From NCBI GenBank assembly GCA_947499145.1, contig CANMNB010000007.1, positions 124,001-188,000 of the forward strand: a DNA stretch of 64,000 nucleotides, given 5' to 3'. Each line of letters starts with the position of its first letter. The first letter of the stretch is position 1. Below the pieces are notes generated by a model, which ran no database searches, was not told where the DNA came from, and saw only the letters and a program-made list of their open reading frames with translations. The stretch comes from an uncultured Arachnia sp. (GTDB lineage Bacteria; Actinomycetota; Actinomycetes; Propionibacteriales; Propionibacteriaceae). The position numbers and the translations under genes were made by a program. Positions 28,722-46,703 of the stretch are shown in pieces.

Positions 28722-29066
28722 ATGCAGTTGCGTGACGACCTCGAACTCAAGCTCGACGACTCCGGCCTGCTCCCCGCGGTCGCCCAGGACGCGGAATCGG
28801 GAGAGGTCCTGATGGTCGCCTGGATGGATCGGGAGGCGCTCGCGCGCACGATCGAGACGCGCCGTGCCACGTACTGGTCGCGCAGCCGACAGCAGTACTG
28901 GGTCAAGGGCGAGACCTCGGGCCACACGCAGGACGTGGTCTCCGTCAAGCTGGACTGCGACGCCGACACCGTGCTCCTCCTCGTGCGCCAGAGCGGGCCC
29001 GCCTGCCACACCGGTGCGCACAGCTGCTTCTTCACCGAGCTCGGCCGGGACGACCTGCATGAGTGA
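28722..29066 (+). CDS. hisI: Phosphoribosyl-AMP cyclohydrolase
   Basis: Third step of histidine synthesis, opening the purine ring of phosphoribosyl-AMP. 114 residues from ATG 28722 (ATG 28713 would add three). Seen: [31 protein letters not shown], the metal-binding LDCDADT and the zinc cysteines in CHTGAHSC. A separate hisE is not in the window. The end overlaps trpE by eight bases, so histidine and tryptophan genes share a transcript here. Confidence 0.96.
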   Translation: MQLRDDLELKLDDSGLLPAVAQDAESGEVLMVAWMDREALARTIETRRATYWSRSRQQYWVKGETSGHTQDVVSVKLDCDADTVLLLVRQSGPACHTGAHSCFFTELGRDDLHE

Positions 29067-30552
29067 CGTCATCCCCACGCTGGAGGAATTTGCCGAGCTG
29101 GCGCGCTCCCGTCGGGTCATCAGTGTCCACACTCGGCTGCTCGCCGACGACCTCACCCCCGTCGCCCTCTACGAGGCGCTGTGCGGTGACCGCGAGTCCA
29201 CCTTCCTGCTCGAGTCCGCGGAAGCCGGTGTGTGGTCCCGCTACTCCTTCGTCGGGGTCCGCGCCGCCGCCACCCTGACCGAGGAGGACGGGCGGGCCAC
29301 GTGGCATGGCCGGGAGCTCGTCGGCATCGGCGACGGCGACCCGCTGGAGGTGCTGGAGCAGACCCTGCGTGAGCTCGCCACCCCGGCGGTGGAGGGGCTC
29401 CCTCCCTTCCATGCCGGGATGGTGGGCTACCTGGGCTACGACGTCGTCCGTCGGTTGGAGCGCCTCCCCGACTCGTGCACCGACGACCTCCAGGTCCCCG
29501 AGCTGGTGATGATGCTCACCTCCGAACTCGCCGTCTACGACCATCACCAGGGCGTCGTGTGGCTCATCGCCAACGCCATCAACTTCGACGACAGCGACGA
29601 CGGGGTCGAGCGCGCCTGGCGGGAGGCCGTCGAGGCGGTGGAGGCGATGCGCGCCCAGCTCGCCCGGCCACGGCGCTCCCTGGTGGCCCCGCTCCCCAGC
29701 GACGCGGAGGTCACGGTTCGCCGGCAGCGGACCCCGGAGGAGTATCGGGCCGCCGTCGCCGACGCCATCGAGGAGATCAAGGCCGGCCAGGCCTTCCAGA
29801 TCGTGGTGTCGCAGCGCTTCGACGTCGCCTGCACGTCGGATCCGCTCGACGTGTACCGCAGCCTGCGACTGACGAACCCCAGCCCCTACCTGTACCTCAT
29901 GCGCCTGCCGGGGTTCGCGATCGTGGGCTCATCCCCGGAGGCGCTGGTTACGGTGACCGACGGCGTCGCCACGACCCGGCCGATCGCCGGCTCCCGCCCC
30001 CGTGGTCGCACTGCCTCCGAGGACCAACAGTTGGCTGCCGAGCTGGTCGCCGACCCCAAGGAGCGGGCGGAACACATCATGCTCGTCGACCTCGGCCGCA
30101 ACGACCTGGGCCGGATCAGCGAGCCGGGGACCGTGGTGGTCCACGAGTTCATGAACATCCACCGCTACTCGCACATCATGCACCTGGAGGCCGCTGTCAG
30201 CGGGCGCCTCGCCGCGGGCCGCACGGCCCTCGACGCGACGCTGGCCTGCTTCCCGGCCGGCACGCTGTCCGGTGCCCCCAAGGTGCGGGCGATGGAGATC
30301 ATCGATGGCCTGGAGACGTCCCGCCGTGGGGTCTACGGCGGTGTCGTCGGGTACTTCGACTTCGCCGGCAACTCCGACGTCGCCATCGCCATCCGCACCG
30401 CCGTCATCAAGGACGGGGTCGCCCACGTCCAGGCGGGTGCCGGGATCGTCGCGGATTCCGATCCCGCCACTGAGGACGCCGAGTGTGGGCACAAGGCGGC
30501 AGCCGTCATCACCGCGCTGGGCCGGGCCCAGTCGCTGGCGGCGGGCGCGTGA
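29059..30552 (+). CDS. trpE: Anthranilate synthase component I
   Basis: Converts chorismate to anthranilate with ammonia from a TrpG partner, which is not in the window. 497 residues. The tryptophan feedback site LLES is intact at residues 50-53, so end-product inhibition is expected. Active-site segments are [37 protein letters not shown] and [22 protein letters not shown] 29059 lies inside the end of hisI. The stop overlaps the next gene's GTG. Confidence 0.97.
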   Translation: MSDVIPTLEEFAELARSRRVISVHTRLLADDLTPVALYEALCGDRESTFLLESAEAGVWSRYSFVGVRAAATLTEEDGRATWHGRELVGIGDGDPLEVLEQTLRELATPAVEGLPPFHAGMVGYLGYDVVRRLERLPDSCTDDLQVPELVMMLTSELAVYDHHQGVVWLIANAINFDDSDDGVERAWREAVEAVEAMRAQLARPRRSLVAPLPSDAEVTVRRQRTPEEYRAAVADAIEEIKAGQAFQIVVSQRFDVACTSDPLDVYRSLRLTNPSPYLYLMRLPGFAIVGSSPEALVTVTDGVATTRPIAGSRPRGRTASEDQQLAAELVADPKERAEHIMLVDLGRNDLGRISEPGTVVVHEFMNIHRYSHIMHLEAAVSGRLAAGRTALDATLACFPAGTLSGAPKVRAMEIIDGLETSRRGVYGGVVGYFDFAGNSDVAIAIRTAVIKDGVAHVQAGAGIVADSDPATEDAECGHKAAAVITALGRAQSLAAGA

Positions 30553-30938
30553 GGCCGCGCGTCGCCGCAGGACTGGCGGTGCTGGGCGCCGTCGGGCTCG
30601 TCGTCGTGGGGTCCGTGGCACCCCAGCCCGGACTCTCGGGGCTCGGCTGGGCGGTCCTCGCCGGTACGGGTGCGTCCCTCATGCTCCGGGGCGGGGGACT
30701 ACGGGTCATGGCAGTGCTGGGGGCTGCATTGTCCCTGGGGGCGGCAGGCATCGCCGTGTCCACGGGCGGTGTGGCGCTGGCGGCGCTCCTGCCGGTGGCC
30801 GCCGTGCTGGCGGCCGCGCTCCACGCCTGGCGCGCAGGCACAGCAGCCTCTCGCACCGGGAGCGGGAGGCGTCGCCACCCCCTGACCGCCTGGCAGAGGA
30901 TGGACGCGGGAGAGGATCCCACGCGCGACGAGGAGTGA
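30549..30938 (+). CDS. Trp-operon associated membrane protein
   Basis: 129-residue protein with about four hydrophobic helices between residues 5 and 95 and a basic/acidic cytoplasmic tail (HPLTAWQRMDAGEDPTRDEE). Position between trpE and trpC, size and the WQRMDAGEDPT tail match the actinobacterial trp-operon membrane protein family (TIGR02234, recalled). Function unknown; tryptophan-related transport has only been suggested. It starts with GTG overlapping trpE by GTGA. Confidence 0.85.
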   Translation: MRPRVAAGLAVLGAVGLVVVGSVAPQPGLSGLGWAVLAGTGASLMLRGGGLRVMAVLGAALSLGAAGIAVSTGGVALAALLPVAAVLAAALHAWRAGTAASRTGSGRRRHPLTAWQRMDAGEDPTRDEE

Positions 30939-30961
30939 TGGCCCCGGCTCCCGAGGCACGC

Positions 30962-30967
30962 TAGTCT
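30962..30967 (+). promoter_or_regulatory. -10 hexamer before the HGxxPAAW gene
   Basis: TAGTCT 41 nt upstream of ATG 31003, leaving room for a leader with the AAAGGGAAA ribosome site. It would give trpC a promoter independent of trpE. Confidence 0.45.
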
Positions 30968-31002
30968 CGGCCGCGAGCAGTTGAATCGAAAGGGAAACGA
31001 GC

Positions 31003-31209
31003 ATGGCCCGCACCCCGAAGTACTACCACCACGGTCGCAGCCCTGCCGCGTGGGCGGGCTCCATCGCCGCCGCCGTCGGCTTCGTCATCGCCGCGATCGG
31101 CTCCGTCCTCGGCCCGAACTGGGTGGTCGTGGCTGTCGGTGCCGCCGTCATCCTGATCGCCGGTCTCGGGACGATGGTCATGAAGGCGATGGGCCTCGGC
31201 CAGCCCTGA
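31003..31209 (+). CDS. HGxxPAAW family membrane protein
   Basis: 68-residue protein with the eponymous HGRSPAAW motif at residues 10-17, then two hydrophobic helices (about 18-36 and 40-60) and a short basic end. The family is common beside trpC in actinobacteria and has no known function. It starts with ATG after AAAGGGAAA and overlaps trpC (TGATG). Confidence 0.9.
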   Translation: MARTPKYYHHGRSPAAWAGSIAAAVGFVIAAIGSVLGPNWVVVAVGAAVILIAGLGTMVMKAMGLGQP

Positions 31210-31997
31210 TGAGCATCCTCGACGACATCAACGCCGGGGTGCTGGCGGACCTGGAGATACGCCGGTCCCGCGTCCCGCTCGCCGAGGTCGAGCGGCGTGC
31301 CCTCGAGGCGCCCCCGGCGCTGTCGCCCATGGCGGCGTTCCGCTCGGCCGGACTCTCGGTCATCGCCGAGGTGAAGCGCTCCTCACCGTCGAAGGGGGCC
31401 TTGGCGGACATCCCGGACCCCTCCGCGCTGGCCCGCTCCTACGAGGCGGGTGGGGCTGCAGCCATCTCCGTCCTGACCGAGCAGCGCCGCTTCGACGGAT
31501 CCCTGGCCGACCTCGACGCGGTGCGGAGCAGCGTGCGGGTCCCGGTCCTGCGCAAGGACTTCATGCTGGACGAGTACCAGTTCTTCGAGGCCCGTGCGCA
31601 CGGTGCGGACCTGGTGCTGCTCATCGTCGCCAGCCTGGACGACGGCCGGCTGGCCCGCTTCCACCGCCTGGCCGGGGAACTCGGCATGACGGCGCTCGTC
31701 GAGACCCACACCCCTGAGGAGGTCGACCGGGCCCTGGCGGTCGGGGCGGAACTGGTCGGCGTCAACAACCGCAACCTCAAGACCCTCGAGGTCGACATCG
31801 CCACCTTCGCGTCCCTGGCGGGTCGCATCGGGGACAAGGCGGTCAAGGTGGCCGAGTCCGGCATCCTCGGGGTGGCCGACGCCGCCCGCGTGGCCGATGG
31901 GGGCGCGGACGCCATCCTCGTCGGCGAGGCGCTGGTCCGGCACGGAAACCCCCGCGCGGCGGTGGGTGACTTCGCGTCCGCCGGCGCCCGCGGCTGA
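31209..31997 (+). CDS. trpC: Indole-3-glycerol phosphate synthase
   Basis: Closes the indole ring from carboxyphenylaminodeoxyribulose phosphate. 262 residues, TIM barrel. Seen: IAEVKRSSPSKG (substrate lysine), SVLTEQRRFDGS, VPVLRKDFMLDEYQ (catalytic lysine), GVNNRNLKTLEVD and VAESGI. It overlaps the HGxxPAAW gene. A separate promoter for trpB follows, 35 bp downstream. Confidence 0.97.
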   Translation: MSILDDINAGVLADLEIRRSRVPLAEVERRALEAPPALSPMAAFRSAGLSVIAEVKRSSPSKGALADIPDPSALARSYEAGGAAAISVLTEQRRFDGSLADLDAVRSSVRVPVLRKDFMLDEYQFFEARAHGADLVLLIVASLDDGRLARFHRLAGELGMTALVETHTPEEVDRALAVGAELVGVNNRNLKTLEVDIATFASLAGRIGDKAVKVAESGILGVADAARVADGGADAILVGEALVRHGNPRAAVGDFASAGARG

Positions 31998-32019
31998 GGA
32001 GCGGGCCGTGACCGGCCGG

Positions 32020-32025
32020 TAGGGT
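32020..32025 (+). promoter_or_regulatory. -10 hexamer for trpB, leaderless type
   Basis: TAGGGT with 7 nt to the ATG at 32033, in the short trpC-trpB gap. It suggests trpBA can be transcribed apart from trpEC. Confidence 0.55.
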
Positions 32026-32032
32026 GGCGGGC

Positions 32033-33271
32033 ATGACCCAGCTTCCCGACGAGTCCGGACACTTCGGCAGGTTCGGCGGCACCTTCGTCCCGGAGGCACT
32101 GCACGCGGCCCTGTCCGAGCTCACGAGCGCCTACATCGAAGCCACCAAGGATCCCGCCTTCTCCGCCGAGCTGAAGCGCCTCCAGCGTGACTACTCGGGC
32201 CGCCCCACCCCGATCAGCGTCGCCGAGAACTTCTCCCGACTGTGCGGCAACGCCACGGTCTACCTCAAGCGCGAGGACCTCAACCACACCGGTGCCCACA
32301 AGATCAACAACGTGCTCGGCCAGGCGCTGCTGACCAAGCGCATGGGCAAGACGCGGGTCATCGCCGAGACCGGGGCCGGCCAGCACGGGGTCGCCACCGC
32401 CACCGCCGCCGCGCTGCTGGGACTCGAGTGCCGGATCTACATGGGCGAGGTGGACACCCAGCGCCAGGCCCTCAACGTCGCCAGGATGCAGCTGCTCGGC
32501 GCCGAGGTGCACGCCGTGGCCGCCGGCTCGCGGACCCTCAAGGACGCGATGAACGAGGCGATGCGGGACTGGGTCTCCAGCGTCGACGACACCCATTACC
32601 TGATTGGGACGGTCGGTGGACCACATCCCTTCCCCTGGATCGTGCGCGAACTCCAACGCGTCATCTCCACCGAGGCGAGGGCCCAGATGCTCGAGGACCA
32701 CGGCGGGCTGCCCGACTACGTCGCGGCCTGCGTCGGCGGTGGATCCAATGCCATCGGCATGTTCGCCGATTTCATCGATGACCCCGCGGTGCAGCTCTAC
32801 GGATTCGAGGCCGCCGGCGAGGGCATCGACACCCCGCGACACGCCGCGACGATCACGGCCGGCAGCCCGGGAGTGCTCCACGGCGCCCGGACGTTCGTGC
32901 TGCAGGACGAGGATGGCCAGACCATCGAGTCCCACTCCATCTCCGCCGGTCTCGACTACCCGGGCGTCGGACCCGAGCACGCCTGGCTGGCCGAGAGCGG
33001 GCGGGCCACCTACGAGCCGGTGACGGACGAGGAGGCCATGGACGCCTTCCGGCTGCTGAGCCGCACCGAGGGCATCATCCCGGCCATCGAGACCGCCCAT
33101 GCCATCGCCGGGGCACGTCGACTCGCCCTCCGACTCGCGGAAGAACAGCCCGACGCGAAACCGAAGATCCTCATCAGCCTCTCCGGGCGCGGCGACAAGG
33201 ACGTGGCGACCGCCTTCGAGTGGTTCGGCATGACGGGCGAACCGGACGCAGTCGTGGGGGGCATGGAATGA
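32033..33271 (+). CDS. trpB: Tryptophan synthase beta subunit
   Basis: PLP subunit that joins indole and serine. 412 residues. Lys of HTGAHKINN binds [13 protein letters not shown] is the catalytic glutamate region, and [12 protein letters not shown] is the phosphate loop. The ATG at 32033 follows TAGGGT at leaderless distance with no clear ribosome site. The end overlaps trpA by ATGA, as expected for subunits of one complex. Confidence 0.98.
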   Translation: MTQLPDESGHFGRFGGTFVPEALHAALSELTSAYIEATKDPAFSAELKRLQRDYSGRPTPISVAENFSRLCGNATVYLKREDLNHTGAHKINNVLGQALLTKRMGKTRVIAETGAGQHGVATATAAALLGLECRIYMGEVDTQRQALNVARMQLLGAEVHAVAAGSRTLKDAMNEAMRDWVSSVDDTHYLIGTVGGPHPFPWIVRELQRVISTEARAQMLEDHGGLPDYVAACVGGGSNAIGMFADFIDDPAVQLYGFEAAGEGIDTPRHAATITAGSPGVLHGARTFVLQDEDGQTIESHSISAGLDYPGVGPEHAWLAESGRATYEPVTDEEAMDAFRLLSRTEGIIPAIETAHAIAGARRLALRLAEEQPDAKPKILISLSGRGDKDVATAFEWFGMTGEPDAVVGGME

Positions 33272-34101
33272 GCGGGTTCGACGACTCCCGGTTGGGGATA
33301 TCGGGCAGGGTGCTGGCGCGCGCCCATGACGAGGGTCGTTCGGCTCTCGTGACCTACCTGCCCGTCGGGTACCCCGCCGTGGAGGACAGCCTGCGGGCGT
33401 TCGAGGCGCTGACCGACGCAGGTGCCGACCTCGTGGAGATCGGCCTGCCGTACTCCGACCCGGTCCTGGACGGCACCGTGATCCAGCACGCCACCACGAA
33501 GGCCCTGCGCCGAGGTGTGCGCACCCGCGACGCCTTCCGGGCGGCTGAGGTCGTCGCGGGTGCTGGGGGGACCGCGCTCGTGATGACCTACTGGAACCTC
33601 ATCGAGCAGTACGGCCCGGAGCGGTTCGCCCGCGACCTGCGCGATGCGGGCGGGGCCGGCGTCATCACGCCCGACCTCACACCGGACGAGGCCGAGGAGT
33701 GGGTGGCCGCCACCGACGACACCGGGCTGGACCGTGTCTTCCTCATCGCCCCCTCATCCGGTGACGAGCGCATCCGGATGACGATGGCCGCCTGCCGCGG
33801 TTGGGTCTACGCCACCAGCGTCATGGGGGTGACCGGCACGCGCTCCGCGACATCCAGCGCGGCGCCTGTCATCGCGCACCGAGCCCGCGCCCTCGACCCG
33901 GGCCTGCCGATCGGCATCGGTCTCGGTGTCTCCAACGCGGACCAGGCGGCCGAGGTGGCCGGGTACGCCGACGCCGTGATCGTCGGCTCGGCCCTCGTCG
34001 GGTGCCTCGACTCCGACGGGGCGGACCTGGAACACGACCTCGGCCGCCTTCGAGGCCTGGTGGGAGACCTGGCCGACGGCGTGCGACGGGGGCACGCGTG
34101 A
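33268..34101 (+). CDS. trpA: Tryptophan synthase alpha subunit
   Basis: Cleaves indole-3-glycerol phosphate to indole, which passes to TrpB through a tunnel. 277 residues. Catalytic Glu and Asp are in [14 protein letters not shown]; the phosphate-binding VMGVTGTR and [12 protein letters not shown] are intact. Usual PFSDP is here PYSDP. It overlaps both trpB and the downstream Sco1-like gene, so copper protein and tryptophan genes are co-translated. Confidence 0.96.
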   Translation: MSGFDDSRLGISGRVLARAHDEGRSALVTYLPVGYPAVEDSLRAFEALTDAGADLVEIGLPYSDPVLDGTVIQHATTKALRRGVRTRDAFRAAEVVAGAGGTALVMTYWNLIEQYGPERFARDLRDAGGAGVITPDLTPDEAEEWVAATDDTGLDRVFLIAPSSGDERIRMTMAACRGWVYATSVMGVTGTRSATSSAAPVIAHRARALDPGLPIGIGLGVSNADQAAEVAGYADAVIVGSALVGCLDSDGADLEHDLGRLRGLVGDLADGVRRGHA

Positions 34102-34721
34102 CGCGGAGACGTACCCTCCTGCTGTTCGGCGCGGCGCTCCCGGTCCTGGCGGCCTGCGCCGACGACGTGCCCGTTGCCGATGTCCACGGCGCCGACGACG
34201 GCTACATCGGTACCGGGCTGACCGACGGGTTCCCGTTGCCGGACGTCGAGTTGACGGACCAGTACGGGCAGCCCTACAACCTGGCACGGGACCCCGGGAC
34301 GCCCGTCGTCGTCCTCTTCTTCGGCTACACGAACTGCCCCGACGTCTGCCCCGGAATCCTCGCGGACATCGCCACCGCCCGCCGGCGGTTGGAGGACGGG
34401 CTGGGGGAGCACATCACTCCCATGATGATCTCCACCGACCCCGCCCGCGACACGCCCGACGCGCTTGCGCGGTACCTCGAACGGATCGACCCCGCCTTCG
34501 TTGGCCTGACGGGGGACCTTGACCTCATCACCCGGATCGCGAACTCGATGGGAATCCCGATCGAGGAGGGCAAGCAGCTGCCCTCGGGCGGGTACGAGGT
34601 GGACCACGGCACCCAGGTGCTGGGGATCGGTGCCGACCGCCGCGTCCAGGTGGTCTGGACCGAAGGCACCTCCATCGCGGACCTCAAGACGGACTACGCG
34701 ACGCTCCTCGAACGGCAGTGA
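34098..34721 (+). CDS. Sco1/SenC copper chaperone lipoprotein
   Basis: Extracytoplasmic thioredoxin-fold protein that delivers copper, usually to the CuA centre of cytochrome oxidase. 207 residues. A lipoprotein signal with lipobox LAAC lies at about residues 17-20. Copper ligands are CPDVC in GYTNCPDVCPGIL and the distal His in YEVDHGTQVL. The GTG overlaps the trpA stop (GTGA). Cytochrome oxidase genes are not in the window, so the context does not explain its link to trp. Confidence 0.93.
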   Translation: MTRRRTLLLFGAALPVLAACADDVPVADVHGADDGYIGTGLTDGFPLPDVELTDQYGQPYNLARDPGTPVVVLFFGYTNCPDVCPGILADIATARRRLEDGLGEHITPMMISTDPARDTPDALARYLERIDPAFVGLTGDLDLITRIANSMGIPIEEGKQLPSGGYEVDHGTQVLGIGADRRVQVVWTEGTSIADLKTDYATLLERQ

Positions 34722-34763
34722 CGGAGCCCCGCCGTCGGTGACGGATACGGTCCCGCTTCACCC

Positions 34764-34802
34764 GCGTTACGGTTGTCTGCGGCCACGTTACAGTCGTTTT
34801 AC
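34764..34802 (+). promoter_or_regulatory. GTTAC direct repeats upstream of gltB
   Basis: 13-mers starting at 34764 and 34785 match at 10 of 13 positions around GTTAC and are 21 bp apart, two helical turns. A TTTAC follows at 34798, 11 bp after the second GTTAC. GTnAC-n6-type spacing is reminiscent of GlnR operators, but the second half-site differs. Each copy also contains a TANNNT, so tandem -10 boxes are an alternative. Confidence 0.35.
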
Positions 34803-34907
34803 AGCGCCTGAACCGCCCCATACCGGGCTCACCGGCGTGACATTCTCCTCAGCGATTCCCCTCGCCACCGCGGGCGGGAACCAGCGTTCCACTGGAGGTG
34901 TCCCACC

Positions 34908-39426
<4,519 letters not shown>

Positions 39427-39434
<8 letters not shown>

Positions 39435-40890
39435 TCCGAAGGGTTTCATGACGACACCGCGCGAGGTCGCGGCGAGGCGACCGGCGGACGAACGTGTCCG
39501 AGACTGGTCCGAGGTCTACCCGGGCAGCCCCGGACGGGCGCTGTTGCCGATCATCAGCCAACAGGCCGGTCGCTGCATGGATTGCGGCATCCCGTTCTGC
39601 CACTCGGGGTGCCCGCTGGGCAACCTCATCCCGGAGTGGAACGACCTGGTGTGGCGTGACGAGTGGCAGACAGCCCTCGAGCGGCTGCACGCCACCAACA
39701 ACTTCCCGGAGTTCACGGGACGGCTCTGCCCGGCCCCGTGTGAGACGGCCTGCGTCGTCGGGATCACGGGCGACCCGGTCACCATCAAGAACGTCGAGGT
39801 CGCGATCATCGACAAGGCGTGGGACGACTCCCGCGTCGTCCCACAGCAGCCGGAGTGGCACACGGCCAAGACGGTGGCCGTCATCGGCTCGGGACCCGCG
39901 GGCCTCGCCGCGGCCCAGCAGCTGACCCGGGCGGGGCACACGGTGGTCGTCTACGAGCGCGCCGACGCCATCGGGGGCCTGCTGCGCTACGGCATCCCCG
40001 AGTTCAAGATGGAGAAGTCGGTCCTCGACCGGAGACTGAAGCAGATGGTGTTGGAGGGCACGCAGTTCTTCCCCTCGGTCACCATCGGTGAGGACATCAC
40101 CGGACCGGAGCTCCTCGAGCGGTTCGAGGCGGTCGTCCTCGCCATCGGAGCGACGAAGGCCCGGGACCTGCCCGCGGAGGGCAGGGAACTGGCCGGCATC
40201 CACCAGGCCATGGAGTACCTGCCCCAGGCCAACAGGGTTGCCGTCGGGCAGCAGGTCGAGGGGCAGATCAGTGCGGCGGGCAGGGACGTGGTGATCATCG
40301 GCGGGGGTGACACGGGCGCCGACTGCCTGGGCACCGCGTTGCGGCAGGGTGCGCGATCCGTCACCCAGTTGGAGATCATGCCGACGCCACCCAGCACCCG
40401 GCCCACACACCAGCCGTGGCCCACGTACCCGATGACCTTCAAGGTGAGCTCGGCCCACGAGGAGGGGGGCGAGCGGCTCTACGCCGTCTCGACCACGCGC
40501 TTCGTCGGCGACGACGAGGGACGTGTCGCGGGCCTCGACCTCACCGAGGTGCGCTTCGAGGGGGGCCGCTTCGTGCCGGTGGAGGGCTCCGAGCGCCACA
40601 TCCCTGCCCAGCTGGTGCTGCTGGCCATGGGCTTCGTCGGTCCCGAGACGACCATCGCCGAGCAACTCGGCGTCGAGTTGGACGAGCGTGGCAACATCCG
40701 CCGCGATGAGCAGTTCGCCACGAACGTCCCGGGAGTCTTCGCCTGCGGCGACGCCGGGCGCGGCCAGTCGCTCATCGTCTGGGCCATCGCTGAGGGCCGT
40801 TCCGCGGCGAAGGGCGTCGACGAATACCTCAGTGGGGCCTCGAAACTGCCACGCCCGATCGGGCCGGAGGTGCGACAGCTGCTGGTCTGA
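39427..40890 (+). CDS. gltD: Glutamate synthase small subunit
   Basis: FAD/NADPH subunit that supplies electrons to GltB. 487 residues. N-terminal Fe-S cysteines are in [14 protein letters not shown] and CPAPCETAC, with FAD site [15 protein letters not shown] at about residue 154, NADPH site [14 protein letters not shown] at about 290, and a terminal FAD motif [18 protein letters not shown]. Overlap with gltB fits stoichiometric production. Confidence 0.98.
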
Positions 40891-40913
40891 GCGGGCTTCG
40901 TCCCGCGGGGGAG

Positions 40914-40919
40914 TAGCCT
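40914..40919 (+). promoter_or_regulatory. -10 hexamer for the AspT/YidE-type transporter
   Basis: TAGCCT 37 nt before the GTG at 40956, with GGAAAGGA as ribosome site between. Confidence 0.5.
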
Positions 40920-40955
40920 GCTGGCAGCCCGTCCGGCTGCACGGAAAGGACCCCG

Positions 40956-42527
40956 GTGCTCGACCTGCTGACCTCCTCACCGCTGCTTTCGATCCTGCTG
41001 GTCGTGACGCTCGGCGCCGCGGTGGGCGTGATCCCGTTCGGACCGCTCCGGTTCGGCGCCGCGGGCGCGCTGTTCGTGGGCCTGGCATTCGGGGCATGGG
41101 AGCCAGCGCTGGGGGAGGGCCTCGGGCTCATCTCGACGCTGGGACTCGCGCTCTTCGTCTACACGGTCGGGCTCGCCGCTGGGGAGACCTTCTTCGCCGA
41201 CCTGCGCCAGCAGCTGCCCCTGATGGCGCTCGGGGTGGGCGTGATCGCGGTGGCGGCCGTGCTCGCCGTCGTGCTGGGTGATACCCTGGGCTTGGACTCG
41301 CCCCTGGTGGCCGGTCTCCTTGCCGGCGCCCTCACCTCGACCCCCGCCCTGGCGGCCGCCACCGAGGCCACCGGCAGCCCCGACGCCGCGGTCGGCTACT
41401 CGCTGGGCTACCCCGTCGGGGTGGTGCTGGCCATCGTCGCCGTGGGACTGGTGGTCCAGCGCCGCTGGCCCGGGCGCCGGGACGCGGCACCGCCCAGCGC
41501 GGACGGCCTGGTCGCGGAGTCCGTCCACGTCGAGACGGCGACGGCCTTGCGCGACGTTCCCGGGTGGCTCGACGAGACGATCAAGATGAGCTACCTGATC
41601 CGCGGTGGTCGCACCCGCGTCCTCGCTCCGGGGGAGGACCTGCACCCCGGCGACCAGGTGCTGGTGATCGGGGCCCCGGCGGCGGTCGACGAGGCCGTGG
41701 GCTACCTCGGCCACCGGCTGGCGCGGGAACTGACCTCCGACCGCGACGCCGTGGACTTCCGACGTCTCGTCATCTCGTCGCCGGCCGTCGCGGGCCGCAC
41801 CGTGGCACAGCTGAACCTGCCCGGCCGATTCGGAGGGGTCCTGACCAGGGTTCGGCGTGGCGACACCGACCTGCTCGCCCGCGACGACCTCGTGCTGCAA
41901 CTCGGCGACCGCGTTCTGGCCGTCGCCCCTCGGGGCGAGTGGGACGGACTGACGTCCTATCTGGGCGACTCGGAGCGCCGCATCTCGGAGGCGGACGCCC
42001 TGGCACTGGGCCTCGGCATGGTGGCCGGGCTGCTGCTCGGCTCGGTGGCCATCCGGTTGCCCGGCGGACTCGAGTTCGCACTGGGCCCGGCCGCGGGGCC
42101 GCTCGTCGTCGGCATGGTGCTCGGGGCGGTCCACCGCAGCGGCCCCCTCATCTGGAACATCCCCCTGTCGGTGAACCTCACCATTCGCCAGCTGGGGCTC
42201 CTGCTGTTCCTCGCGGCCGTCGGCCTGTCCTCCGGGGAGATGTTCGCGGCCCAGGCCTTCACCGGTACCGGGGTGCGAGCCGGCGTCCTTGCCGCCGTGA
42301 TCGTGGTCGTGTCAGCGCTGCTCTTCCTGACCGGGGCACGGTTCCTGGGGCTCAGCGCCCAGCGCGCATCGGGCGGTTTCGCGGGCTACGTCGGCCAGCC
42401 GGCGATCCTCTCCTTCGCCACGTCCCGCGTGAGCGACGAGCGCGTCGATGCGGGCTACGCGGCGCTCTTCGCGCTGGGCATCATCACCAAGATCATCGCA
42501 GTGCAGGTCATCGGCGCGCTGGGCTGA
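40956..42527 (+). CDS. AspT/YidE-type transporter with two RCK_C domains
   Basis: 523-residue membrane protein with the internal duplication of the aspartate:alanine exchanger (AAE) family. About five helices precede residue 170. Two cytoplasmic TrkA-C/RCK_C modules follow (around TRVLAPGEDLHPGDQVLVIG and TDLLARDDLVLQLGDRVLAV), then about six more helices. Each membrane half carries a Gly/Ser-rich family loop (TSTPALAAATEATGSPDAAVGYSLGYP; GFAGYVGQPAIL). Substrate unknown; its place directly after gltBD makes an amino or dicarboxylic acid plausible. Own promoter. Confidence 0.85.
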   Translation: MLDLLTSSPLLSILLVVTLGAAVGVIPFGPLRFGAAGALFVGLAFGAWEPALGEGLGLISTLGLALFVYTVGLAAGETFFADLRQQLPLMALGVGVIAVAAVLAVVLGDTLGLDSPLVAGLLAGALTSTPALAAATEATGSPDAAVGYSLGYPVGVVLAIVAVGLVVQRRWPGRRDAAPPSADGLVAESVHVETATALRDVPGWLDETIKMSYLIRGGRTRVLAPGEDLHPGDQVLVIGAPAAVDEAVGYLGHRLARELTSDRDAVDFRRLVISSPAVAGRTVAQLNLPGRFGGVLTRVRRGDTDLLARDDLVLQLGDRVLAVAPRGEWDGLTSYLGDSERRISEADALALGLGMVAGLLLGSVAIRLPGGLEFALGPAAGPLVVGMVLGAVHRSGPLIWNIPLSVNLTIRQLGLLLFLAAVGLSSGEMFAAQAFTGTGVRAGVLAAVIVVVSALLFLTGARFLGLSAQRASGGFAGYVGQPAILSFATSRVSDERVDAGYAALFALGIITKIIAVQVIGALG

Positions 42528-42579
42528 ACCCGGTCGCCGACTCGGCGTCGCGCGTTCGGGAGGCACGGCGCAGTCGGGG

Positions 42580-42585
42580 TAGTGT
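42580..42585 (+). promoter_or_regulatory. -10 hexamer for dnaE
   Basis: TAGTGT about 40 nt before the GTG at 42625; a GGGAGGAAA ribosome site lies between. Confidence 0.5.
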
Positions 42586-42624
42586 GGTGCGTCGTCGGTC
42601 GACGTAGCTCCAGGGAGGAAACGG

Positions 42625-46157
<3,533 letters not shown>

Positions 46158-46158
<1 letters not shown>

Positions 46159-46700
46159 TGCCGCGCCAGCGCTACGCCACGCTCGTCACCCTGGCGTGGT
46201 ACCTCCTGGGCTGCCTCAGCGCCGGGGCCGTGTTCGGGGGTGTGTGGGCGGGGACCGCCGAACGCCCCCGCTACGTGGTGGCGGACGACCTCAGTGCCCA
46301 GCTGCCCGAACGGGCACTGGCCCAGGTCATCGCCCCCGACGCACTCTTCGTCGTGCTGACCGCGGGGCTCGGCCTCGCCGCCGGCATTGCAGCGTGGACG
46401 CTGTTCAAGGACCTCGGCTGGTGGGTCGTCGCAGCGGCCACCCTCGGTGCCGGAGCCACGGCCATTGTCGTGTGGCAGGTGGGCGGCTTGGTGGGTCAGG
46501 ACGGCTTCGCCGAACGACTCGCCAACGCCTCACCGGGCGATGCCGTTCCGGTGGATCTGCAGCTGAGGTCCATGGCGGCACTGCTGGTGGCTCCCTTCTT
46601 CGCCGTCACCCCGGTCATGTTGCTCGCAGCCTTCTGGCCGGAGGACGGGGACCGTCCGCCGACGGCTGCCACCGCGCCCGAGGCGGTCCCGGCCGACTAA
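46158..46700 (+). CDS. Four-helix membrane protein between dnaE and hisD
   Basis: 180-residue protein not recognised with certainty; it resembles the DUF2567-type actinobacterial membrane proteins. Helices at about 8-28, 62-82, 86-108 and 138-160, with an external loop ([20 protein letters not shown]) after the first and a proline/alanine-rich acidic tail. The ATG overlaps the dnaE stop. Its TAA stop forms the first three bases of the hisD -10 hexamer. Confidence 0.75.
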
Positions 46701-46703
46701 GCT
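46698..46703 (+). promoter_or_regulatory. -10 hexamer for hisD, overlapping a stop codon
   Basis: TAAGCT, whose TAA is the stop of the upstream membrane-protein gene; 8 nt to the GTG at 46712. Confidence 0.5.

Noticed and set aside
40891-40906. Possible terminator hairpin after gltD (GCGGG/CCCGC)
   Set aside because: The stem is only five base pairs and no T tract follows.
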